Assembly: GCA_029266015.1 (NCBI GenBank)
Contig: JAJUFK010000011.1
Span: forward strand, 1 to 18,830
DNA: 18,830 nt
Reading direction: 5' to 3'
Source: Bacteroidota bacterium
Lineage (GTDB): Bacteria > Bacteroidota > Bacteroidia > Bacteroidales > UBA1715
Shown here: positions 9,599 to 16,801 of the stretch, piece by piece
How positions within the stretch are numbered: position 1 is the stretch's first letter
How the letters are laid out: each line of letters opens with the position of its first letter
Made by a program: the position numbers and the translations under genes
Notes under the pieces: generated by a model
What the model saw: only the letters and a program-made list of their open reading frames with translations
Databases searched by the model: none
Told to the model about the DNA's origin: nothing

Positions 9599-9656
9599 AG
9601 AATATAATTTAATAAATGAACATATTTTCTTACGATAAGGTTTGTTTATTAGTTAT

Positions 9657-9680
9657 AAAAAAAATTGATGAAATACATCA
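9657..9680 (-). terminator. Possible intrinsic terminator after the 1495-residue protein gene
   Basis: On the minus strand TGATG-TATTT-CATCA is followed by A and eight Ts. It lies about 100 bp past the stop of the upstream gene and before the next ATG. The stem is only five base pairs, so it is weak. Confidence 0.35.
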
Positions 9681-9709
9681 TATTTTATAATATTAACGAA
9701 CAATCGTCT

Positions 9710-9730
9710 CATACACAAATGTCGTGTATG
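9710..9730. other. Perfect 7-bp inverted repeat between two large genes
   Basis: CATACAC and GTGTATG are separated by seven bases. The site is 52 bp past the stop of the upstream gene. There is no T-run directly after it on either strand, so it could be an mRNA 3'-end stem or a protein-binding dyad rather than an intrinsic terminator. Confidence 0.4.
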
Positions 9731-9746
9731 TTACATAAGTTGAAAT

Positions 9747-9857
9747 AATAGCAATGTTACAAAACGGTATAAAAATGTTACATTATCGTTTCAACCAATA
9801 TCCCTTACCAGGTTCTAAATTGGTAATAGAATTTACCGTTCCATTTGGCTGCCAAAA
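9747..9857 (-). repeat. 111-bp direct repeat, copy 1 (3' end of gene plus 3' flank)
   Basis: This copy covers the last 25 codons, stop included, and the 36 bp after the stop of the 1495-residue gene. It matches 14328-14438 in the same orientation at 101 of 111 positions counted by eye. The non-coding 36 bp differ at one base (9766); the coding 75 bp differ at nine. Confidence 0.9.
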
Positions 9858-10214
9858 TCCATCGAAGTTTTTGATTATTTGACAATTTGAAGTGTTGAAA
9901 TAGATTGAGAATGGGGTTGTGGTTTGGAACGGGCAACCGATTAATTGCCAACCCATTATTGGGGCGTATTGCAATACGCCCGTATATGGGATTCCTGTAA
10001 TTATTAGCATTCCCGCTGAATTCATATTTACCAAATATCCTTTGCCTGGTGTTATGGTTTTGAGAGAATTGAATGCTGTATTTTGCCCTCTTTTCCAGAA
10101 CCCGCTTACATCTTTTACCATCTGTACATCGAGCCCAGCAAATAAGCTTTCTATAGTGCTGTCTTGTAATTGTATGTTTGTAGAGATTAAATTCCATCCT
10201 TTTTTGAGGGATAA
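9783..10214 (-). repeat. C-terminal 'GWNLIS...GKGY' module, copy A
   Basis: These 143 residues end exactly at the stop codon. The module is itself a duplication: half one GWNLIS...GFWKRGQN...TPGKGYLVN and half two GWQLIG...GFWQPNGT...EPGKGYWLK. An ungapped comparison with copy B (16370-16801) gives about 115 of 143 identical residues by eye. Confidence 0.85.
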
Positions 10215-13200
10215 AGTTTGTGTTTTAACAGCATCGGTTACTACCAGTTTGTCAATATTGAACCCAGAAGTATTTGCGTAAATTCGTAGGATGTAGGTTC
10301 CGATAGCTAGTTTCTTATTTGTAATAACTTCTACCGTTTGATAATTAGTATAAGCTCCGGTATTTGGTATTTGTATTTCAGGAGTAATGATTTCGCCGTT
10401 GAGAAATATAGATATTTTTGCGGTAGCTGTGGGGGCAGATACGTGAGCTTGTATGCTGTAATATGTTTCTTTTTCTACCAGTACTACATAGTCCATCCAT
10501 TCACCTGTTGCTGTCCATCCTACTACATAATTACCTGTTTGCTGCGGATGTGCTGCTATATCTACTCCTTCGATTGTGCGATATTGATTGCCAGAATTTG
10601 TTGTAGGTGTCACATCGTTATATGCATTTCCTTGTCCACCAATGTTAAAATTTTCGGCTTCTATTGTGCCTGGAATTTTTACAAGAAAGGTAGGATAGGT
10701 ACCGGTAATCTTTACAAAATCTACAAGCACAGTTCCACTTCCGGCAGTCGTGGGGTCTAATCGTAATTGTTTTAAGGCTCCTGTCCAACCAGCATTCGAT
10801 GACAAATCTACTACATAGTACCGTTGCTTGGTATCATTCGCAACTATTGGTATTGAAACACGTTTTGTGCTATTGAAACTTGGTGATTCGTAGGTAGTCC
10901 AAAACAACTCGGCAGTAGTTGACGATGTTTGGTTTTGCATACGTATTACAACATACGAATAATCGGAGGTTACTATATTCAAATTGTCAACACTATGAAT
11001 GTAAGGATCTGTTCCTGTTATGCTAAACGTAGCTATACTATTTGATACAGTAGCAGTGATATTATTTGGTGTATTCCAGCCTTCCATGTCTGTTGTAAAA
11101 TCCCAGTACGTTGGTTCATTCACATCTGTTACTGTAACGACAAATGTTTTCTCGAAAAACAATCCGCCTTGGTCGGTACTGCGTATTTTTATCGTGTAGC
11201 TCAATTTTGTTTCATAATCGAACACTGCATTTGTTTTTAAAGTGTTGCCGGTTATTGTAAAACTCGCATTGTCGGTTCCTCCTGCGACAAATGTATAAGA
11301 AAATGTATTGCCAGCATCGGGGTCGATACTTGTAAATATTCCTACAGTTGTTCCAATAGCAGAATTTTCGTTCATTGCAATAGCTGAAAGAGTTATGTTT
11401 GTTGGAGATTCGTTAACATCCGTCACAGTAACGACAAACGTTTTCTCGAAAAATAATCCGCCTTGGTCGGTGCTACGTATTTTTATCATGTAGCTCGATT
11501 TTGTTTCATAATCAAACACTGCATTTGTTTTTAAAGTGTTGCCGGTTATTGTAAAACTCGCATTGTCGGTTCCTCCTGCGACAAATGTATAAGTAAATGT
11601 ATTGCCAGCATCGGGGTCGGTACTTGTAAATATTCCTACAGTTGTTCCAATAGCAGAATTTTCGTTCATTGCAATAGCTGAAAGAGTTATGTTTGTTGGA
11701 GATTGATTTGCTTTAGAAACCGAAATTTTATTAAAGTTAAAACCTCCTTTTATAATATTTACTCTAATAATATGAAGACCTTGCGAAAGAGAAAATACTG
11801 ATTCTATATCTTGATATGAAGCCAAACCACCAGTTGCCGGAATAGTAATGGAAGAACCTAAAGCTACACCATCTATATAATATTGAATACTACCACCCGA
11901 AGTTGATGCAGCTATCCTGGTTTTAAACAAATAGTTTGTTGTTTCAACAACATTTGCAATATATTCAAGCCATTCTCCATCGCGTATCCACCCTACATTA
12001 AATCCACCACCTGTATCACCGGTAGTTTGTATGTCAACTCCTTCTGTTGTGCGATAACTACCGCCATTATTAGCAATATCAATATCGTTATACGCATTTC
12101 CTATACCACCAATATTGAAATTTTCCGCTTCAATTATGCCTGGTATTGGAGTTGGTTGTGATGGATATGCTCCGGTAATTTTTACTACATCTAATAGTAC
12201 TGTTCCGCTTGAAGCTGTAGAAGGGTCGAGACGTATCTGTTTTATTGTACCTGTCCAATTTGGATTGGAAGACAAATCTATGATATAATATCGTTGTTTA
12301 GCGTCGTTTGCCACAATAGTAAAACCAACTCGTTTTGTGCTATTGAATGTACCATCGGAAGTGGTTGTCCAAAACAACTCAGCGCTTGTTGAACTGGTTT
12401 GATTTTGCATACCAATAATTACATATTTATATTGCGATGCAGAAAGATTTAAATTATTTGGTGATAATACATTTGCATCTGCTCCAGAAATAGTTATTGT
12501 ATTTATGCTATTTGCAACATTCATTGTTAATCGTGTTGGGTTGTTCCATCCTTCGGTACTTGATACAAAATCCCAGTAATTATATTGAGTGTTTTCGTTG
12601 TATGTTACTGCCATAGCATCGCGTGGACCATAGGGATCTTGCGGATTCCAATATAACCACAAACAAAAACCTCCTTCTGAATTTAATGCCTTACTTGTAT
12701 TTGACACAACAACTCGAATGGTTGTACTTGGATTTACCATTTGATTAGCGTATGTATATCCATCTGCAGATTGAATTTGATTGGTAATGTCTGTTGTTCC
12801 ATCATAAACAGTTACAGTTGTACCATCTAATTGTAATTTCTGCATTTTAAGCATTGGTAAAATTGTTAAACCACTTGGGTTTGAAAATGCAAATTCATAC
12901 GTTTTTTGATTACCAATAGCAGGTAACGCATCTTCAAACTTTTGATTTATTGCTTTTGCTTCATAAACACCATTTCCAAAACCATTTGTTGGAGCAACCA
13001 TTTTTAAATCCAATTTTTGATTTGGTCCTTTAACATAATTGATTATATCTTTTCCTAATTTGGCAAAAGATCCAGGTTTATTTTCATTTGCAACATCATA
13101 CGGGTATTTAAGCCAACTTTCAACCACATACATATCGGGACGCATACCTAATCGCTGATACAACTGAATCCCTTGCATACTTTTGTCATAATAAATCAAA

Positions 13201-14270
13201 TCTAATTGATCGCGAATAGCTTGCGAAGCAGTGCAATATGCAGCATCAGGTTGACCATTTAAAGGATTTTCAGTACTTTGGGCACCTCCGGTAACTATGA
13301 GATGATGTTCTCTACCATTGGCATGGAGCCATTCTTCGTAGGCTTTTATTATTTTTCGGTAATTATCGCGAACTGTAGTAATTGGCCAATTCCAATATTC
13401 ATAAGGCGTGTCAGATACAAAATTAGTATTAATTACAGGATTTCCTCCTTTAAAGTGACTTGTAAACCATTGATATCCATCGAAATTAAAACTCACTTGT
13501 TGACCGTTTACCAATACAGGGGCTGTTCCTTCTTGATTCATTAAAGGATCAAACACAAGATGCGTTGAAATAGATGTTAAAGGCGTTTTACCGGGTTCCT
13601 TCCAATCAAAAAACACATGTGCAGCAACTATATTGGCAGAAACAACAGGATTTTGTTTATATAATTCTTCGGTAAATGTTTTCCAAAATCCATTTCCAAC
13701 AGGTTTAGAGCCAGTATATCCACCTGCAGTTCCACTTCCGTATAACGCAACTAAATCTGTTTCATTCCAATCGGGATGCCTGCGTGCTATTCCTCCAAGA
13801 GCAGCTTTGGGCCCCATATCAATATTCACCTCGGTTAAATTTATTCCTGCATTCCTCATTGGTGTTACTTGGTCGGTCATGATACGTTGAGCCCATATTT
13901 TACCAACTTCTGAATCGGGTGCTATAGGTACATTCCATGCTTGGAAATACACCGCATTTTCTAAAACCACAGGTTTATTACCAATAATTGCTGCAAATTC
14001 AGCCCATCTGTTTCTTCCTGCAGTTGGTCCGGGGCAATACACCAAATAATTTGTATTTAACCAATATTGCTGATGCATTAAATACATATCCATGTGCTCT
14101 CGTACAAATTTCCAATTATCGGGATTGTCGAACAACTGCTCCGAATACATAAAAGTTCCCCATGCTACTTTTGCAGGATATTTAACCGGACTCGGTTGAA
14201 ATTGTAATTGAGAGAAAACCGGAATTGAAAATCCGAGACAAAGACAAAAAATAAAAATATTTTTTTTCAT
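9783..14270 (-). CDS. Secreted multidomain carbohydrate-active protein with unrecognised N-terminal domain
   Basis: I chose ATG at 14270 (1495 residues, MKKNIFIF...) because it directly opens a normal signal peptide ending VFSQ at about 21; an in-frame GTG lies two codons upstream at 14276. Domains: unrecognised N-terminal region about 22-560, rich in Trp, Tyr, Asp and Glu (for example TEVNIDMG at 146-153 and VVESWLKYPYD at 382-392), looking like a TIM-barrel-type hydrolase followed by a beta-sandwich; 'WDF...EGWN' beta-sandwich about 566-708; CBM6-like domain (PGIIEAENFNIGG, GEWLEYI) about 710-855; two nearly identical 98-residue cadherin-like repeats about 856-1053; a second 'WDF' sandwich about 1056-1195; a second CBM6-like domain about 1197-1345; and the 'GWNLIS' module 1353-1495. 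CBM6 domains bind glycans, so a surface or extracellular polysaccharide-acting enzyme is likely. No known catalytic motif was identified, so the reaction is unknown. Direct repeats of 111 bp flank the gene. Confidence 0.9.
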   Translation of the reverse strand: MKKNIFIFCLCLGFSIPVFSQLQFQPSPVKYPAKVAWGTFMYSEQLFDNPDNWKFVREHMDMYLMHQQYWLNTNYLVYCPGPTAGRNRWAEFAAIIGNKPVVLENAVYFQAWNVPIAPDSEVGKIWAQRIMTDQVTPMRNAGINLTEVNIDMGPKAALGGIARRHPDWNETDLVALYGSGTAGGYTGSKPVGNGFWKTFTEELYKQNPVVSANIVAAHVFFDWKEPGKTPLTSISTHLVFDPLMNQEGTAPVLVNGQQVSFNFDGYQWFTSHFKGGNPVINTNFVSDTPYEYWNWPITTVRDNYRKIIKAYEEWLHANGREHHLIVTGGAQSTENPLNGQPDAAYCTASQAIRDQLDLIYYDKSMQGIQLYQRLGMRPDMYVVESWLKYPYDVANENKPGSFAKLGKDIINYVKGPNQKLDLKMVAPTNGFGNGVYEAKAINQKFEDALPAIGNQKTYEFAFSNPSGLTILPMLKMQKLQLDGTTVTVYDGTTDITNQIQSADGYTYANQMVNPSTTIRVVVSNTSKALNSEGGFCLWLYWNPQDPYGPRDAMAVTYNENTQYNYWDFVSSTEGWNNPTRLTMNVANSINTITISGADANVLSPNNLNLSASQYKYVIIGMQNQTSSTSAELFWTTTSDGTFNSTKRVGFTIVANDAKQRYYIIDLSSNPNWTGTIKQIRLDPSTASSGTVLLDVVKITGAYPSQPTPIPGIIEAENFNIGGIGNAYNDIDIANNGGSYRTTEGVDIQTTGDTGGGFNVGWIRDGEWLEYIANVVETTNYLFKTRIAASTSGGSIQYYIDGVALGSSITIPATGGLASYQDIESVFSLSQGLHIIRVNIIKGGFNFNKISVSKANQSPTNITLSAIAMNENSAIGTTVGIFTSTDPDAGNTFTYTFVAGGTDNASFTITGNTLKTNAVFDYETKSSYMIKIRSTDQGGLFFEKTFVVTVTDVNESPTNITLSAIAMNENSAIGTTVGIFTSIDPDAGNTFSYTFVAGGTDNASFTITGNTLKTNAVFDYETKLSYTIKIRSTDQGGLFFEKTFVVTVTDVNEPTYWDFTTDMEGWNTPNNITATVSNSIATFSITGTDPYIHSVDNLNIVTSDYSYVVIRMQNQTSSTTAELFWTTYESPSFNSTKRVSIPIVANDTKQRYYVVDLSSNAGWTGALKQLRLDPTTAGSGTVLVDFVKITGTYPTFLVKIPGTIEAENFNIGGQGNAYNDVTPTTNSGNQYRTIEGVDIAAHPQQTGNYVVGWTATGEWMDYVVLVEKETYYSIQAHVSAPTATAKISIFLNGEIITPEIQIPNTGAYTNYQTVEVITNKKLAIGTYILRIYANTSGFNIDKLVVTDAVKTQTLSLKKGWNLISTNIQLQDSTIESLFAGLDVQMVKDVSGFWKRGQNTAFNSLKTITPGKGYLVNMNSAGMLIITGIPYTGVLQYAPIMGWQLIGCPFQTTTPFSIYFNTSNCQIIKNFDGFWQPNGTVNSITNLEPGKGYWLKR
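11113..11406 (-). repeat. Cadherin-like repeat, DNA copy 2 in coding order
   Basis: This 294-bp unit (98 codons) of the 1495-residue protein is a near-exact direct repeat of 11407-11700. It opens with SPTNITLSAIAMNENSAIG and contains DPDAGNTFSYTF and FDYETK, typical of bacterial cadherin-like calcium-binding domains. Long stretches are identical in DNA, which points to recent duplication or gene conversion. Confidence 0.9.
11407..11700 (-). repeat. Cadherin-like repeat, DNA copy 1 in coding order
   Basis: First of two tandem 294-bp units. At protein level it differs from its partner only at a few positions (for example STDPDAG against SIDPDAG, TYTF against SYTF, KSSYMIK against KLSYTIK). Repeats of this kind are rigid calcium-stabilised spacers in surface proteins. 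Confidence 0.9.
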
Positions 14271-14327
14271 ACCCACAAGTATTAAGAATGATTTTTACAA
14301 AATTCGTATATGTGTGCATCTTAAAAA

Positions 14328-14438
14328 AATAGCAATGTTACAAAACAGTATAAAAATGTTACATTATCGTTTCAACCAATATCCATTACCCGGTTCTAAA
14401 TTGGTTATAGAATTTACTGCACCACTCGGTTGCCAAAA
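14328..14438 (-). repeat. 111-bp direct repeat, copy 2 (gene remnant plus 3' flank)
   Basis: This copy matches 9747-9857 in the same orientation, and the pair brackets the 1495-residue gene at a distance of 4581 bp. Homology stops sharply at 14438, within the codons before FWQP. It ends 58 bp before the ATG of the gene it precedes. Confidence 0.88.
14364..14438 (-). pseudogene. Remnant 3' end of a second 'GWNLIS'-module gene
   Basis: Minus-strand codons read FWQPSGAVNSITNLEPGNGY then WLKR and TAA: the last 24 residues of the 'GWNLIS' module with no gene in front. In-frame TGA and TAA precede the F codon. Of nine base differences from the neighbour's 3' end, most are synonymous, so this looks like a diverged paralogue that was once selected, not a fresh copy. 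In the same frame, 14475-14522 reads KQACFLLILLSNFSSQ, like a Bacteroidetes signal peptide, preceded by ATA where an ATG would be expected. One reading is a gene that lost its whole middle and kept both ends; another is that the beta-helix gene upstream, whose stop is in this same frame, lost a former C-terminal module. Confidence 0.75.
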
Positions 14439-14543
14439 TCATTACAATTGAATGCCCAGTAATAGAAAAAACATCTGTGAGGAAAAATTAGATAACAGAA
14501 TTAGGAGAAAACATGCTTGCTTTATAGATTTACTGTTAAAACA

Positions 14544-16346
14544 TTACTCACACATACACTTTTCTTTGTCTTTACCTTTTATTTTGAAGGTATAAGGGGT
14601 TTCATCACTATCATTATTAGGTATAGAAATAATTGCATTATACATACCATTTCCATACGGAGTAAACGTTATTTGAAAATTGGTAGAACCATTAACAGGA
14701 ATATTCTCTACGGGATAATTAAGTAGCCCAAAACCATCTCCATTTAAAGTAACACGTGGTACCCCATTGAGAGCTAATGGTACACCTCCTTTATTTTGAA
14801 TAACTATATTTTTTACTATAGTACTTTGAATATCAACACCACCAAAATTGTATTCCCCCACCGCTGTATATATATCATCGTTATCAATTTTAACATGGAT
14901 TTCTGGTTTTAATTCAAATATTATATTCTTCGCAAATGAATTTGTATCCATATTAGCTTCTGATAATGATGTTGCAAATACACCTTTTAATTTAAAATTA
15001 CAAAACGTAATGCCATTAATTATCCCATTTTCGGTTCCATAAATATCTCCTTCATCGGTATTTTTATCATCAATAGTTATGTTTTCAAATAACCAATTAT
15101 TAATATCGGCATTGGTATGTTCAAATTTGAGGAACTTATTCGTCCAGTATGTTCCATCGTAAGGATGCGACTCTATTCTAATATTTCTAAAAATTAGATT
15201 ATTAATAGATGTAATAGCGGTCCCCTCACTTTTAATTAACACTGCAGCACGTGTATGAAGCCCGAGTACATTAATATTTTCAAACGTAATATTCGATGAA
15301 GAACTCCATTCTGCATGCATAAACATGCGCCCACCGAATTGCCCCCCCCATAGTGTTGTATTACTAATTTTACAATTATTGGAACCATGCGTGGTAACTA
15401 AATCGTCGTTGTTAAATATGAAACAATCGTCAATTGTATTGTAATCCCCGTCAAACCAAATTCCATCGGTACAGCCCGACCATTGAATCTCTTTAATATT
15501 TTTCCACGTATTATGATGAAAAGCTCCTGAATTAGAATAAAAAGCAAATGTCCACCCGGCACCATTTACTATAATAAATCCTTCGTACGTAATATAACTA
15601 TTTTTCGATGACCAGATATAGGGACCAGAAAATGTAGCATTTGCAAATAATTTATCATTATTTGGTCCTCCCTGCATTTCCAATGTTGGTAATTCACCAT
15701 TAGATATAATACCTCTTCCTCGAATAGTAATATTTGTAGCGTTTTGAACTATTTTAAACGTACCTTCTACCACTGCACCTCCGGCAATATACACGCTTTC
15801 ATTAGATTTAATCTCTTTTTTCAACCCCACATGATGAACCCCAGGACCATAATAATATGTTGCATTAGTATTTGGAATGTCGGGATTATCGGAAAAAATA
15901 AAAAGAGGTTTTAGCCGGTTATTTATCTCTACCGATACTTTTTTTGGTGATGGTAAAATAAACGTTACTTCATTTCCTGTATATTTTGCTTCAATTTCAT
16001 AATTTAATGGTCTGATAGTAACAGAATTTACAGAAGCATTTAAAACTGTTATTTTTACCTCTACTGCGGTTTCATCGAATGAAAAATTTGTAAATGAAGC
16101 CGATAATTCTTTTCTTTTTTCTCCTCCATATACATTAGAAGCATAATTATCTGTTTTATATACAAAACATGTATTAAAAGCTATATCTCCTACTTTACGA
16201 ACCTCTACCATATAATCGTCAGACTTAAATAAATGTTCTACACTGCTTAAATCGCCCGGTGATGGTGGAACAATTAAAACCTGAGAGAAATTTACTAAAG
16301 GGACGAAATATAATATACTATTAATAATAAAACTATAATTTTTCAT
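14544..16346 (-). CDS. Secreted right-handed beta-helix glycoside hydrolase, GH28/GH49-like (clan GH-N)
   Basis: The 600-residue protein has a signal peptide (1-21, ending NFSQ), a beta-rich N-terminal domain to about 155, a right-handed beta-helix (about 160-485) and an ASH/choice-of-anchor-D-like domain (about 490-595). The helix opens with YYYGPGVHHVG at 164-174 and has GRG at 210-212. Candidate catalytic aspartates are Asp294 (CTDGIWFDGD), Asp314 and Asp315 (NNDD); the 20-21 residue spacing matches the Asp triad of clan GH-N. At the place of the GH28 Gly-His-Gly is GGQFGG (334-339), so the GH28 histidine seems absent. The N-terminal beta domain and missing His lean towards GH49 (dextranase/isopullulanase type) over a polygalacturonase, but an unclassified relative is possible. 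The gene begins 23 bp after the lyase gene, so the two are probably co-transcribed. It lacks a type IX tail and the 'GWNLIS' module. Confidence 0.85.
   Translation of the reverse strand: MKNYSFIINSILYFVPLVNFSQVLIVPPSPGDLSSVEHLFKSDDYMVEVRKVGDIAFNTCFVYKTDNYASNVYGGEKRKELSASFTNFSFDETAVEVKITVLNASVNSVTIRPLNYEIEAKYTGNEVTFILPSPKKVSVEINNRLKPLFIFSDNPDIPNTNATYYYGPGVHHVGLKKEIKSNESVYIAGGAVVEGTFKIVQNATNITIRGRGIISNGELPTLEMQGGPNNDKLFANATFSGPYIWSSKNSYITYEGFIIVNGAGWTFAFYSNSGAFHHNTWKNIKEIQWSGCTDGIWFDGDYNTIDDCFIFNNDDLVTTHGSNNCKISNTTLWGGQFGGRMFMHAEWSSSSNITFENINVLGLHTRAAVLIKSEGTAITSINNLIFRNIRIESHPYDGTYWTNKFLKFEHTNADINNWLFENITIDDKNTDEGDIYGTENGIINGITFCNFKLKGVFATSLSEANMDTNSFAKNIIFELKPEIHVKIDNDDIYTAVGEYNFGGVDIQSTIVKNIVIQNKGGVPLALNGVPRVTLNGDGFGLLNYPVENIPVNGSTNFQITFTPYGNGMYNAIISIPNNDSDETPYTFKIKGKDKEKCMCE
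15342..15349 (-). other. Run of eight G (coding strand) in the beta-helix gene
   Basis: The run encodes the end of Trp333 plus Gly334-Gly335 as GGG codons in an AT-rich gene. Slippage here would frameshift the protein in the middle of the beta-helix. Confidence 0.6.
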
Positions 16347-16369
16347 TATAGAGAAATTTTTTTGTTTTA

Positions 16370-16801
16370 TTACTTTTTCAAAAAATACCCTTTCCCCGGT
16401 TCAAAATTTTGTATACTGTTCATTGTTCCTTCGGGCTGCCAAAATCCGTCGAAATTCTTGATTGTTTGGCAGTTGGAGGCGTTGAAGTAGGTATCGAATG
16501 GGGTTGTGTTTTGGAACGGGCTGCCAATTAATTGCCATCCATCTGTTGGGGCGTATTGGACTACTCCCGTATATGGCGTGCCGGTAATGGTTAATGTACC
16601 GGCGTTGTTCATATTCACCAAATATCCTTTGCCCGGTGTTATGGTTTTAAGGGAATTAAGAGCAGTATTTTGCCCTTTTTTCCAAAATCCGTTAGCATCT
16701 TTTACCATAAGTACATCGAGCCCTGCAAATATGGTTTCTATGGTACTGTCTTGTAATTGGAGGTTTGTAGAGATTAAATTCCAGCCTTTTTTGAGAGATA
16801 T
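16370..16801 (-). repeat. C-terminal 'GWNLIS...GKGY' module, copy B
   Basis: Residues 617-759 of the lyase align without gaps to the last 143 residues of the 1495-residue protein; the DNA is also clearly alike, while the N-terminal domains are unrelated. It shows the same internal duplication: GWNLIS...GFWKKGQN...TPGKGYLVN and GWQLIG...GFWQPEGT...EPGKGYFLK. Confidence 0.85.

Noticed and set aside
9805..10197. 130-codon alternative frame over the 'GWNLIS' module
   Set aside because: It overlaps the real frame, which is conserved with the lyase's C-terminus at protein level; the alternative frame is not.
14271..14276. GTG start giving two extra residues on the 1495-residue protein
   Set aside because: The ATG at 14270 directly begins a standard lysine-led signal peptide; the GTG adds Met-Gly with no benefit.
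14517..14726. 69-codon plus-strand open frame next to the remnant
   Set aside because: It mostly covers the antisense of the beta-helix gene's end and has no recognisable features.
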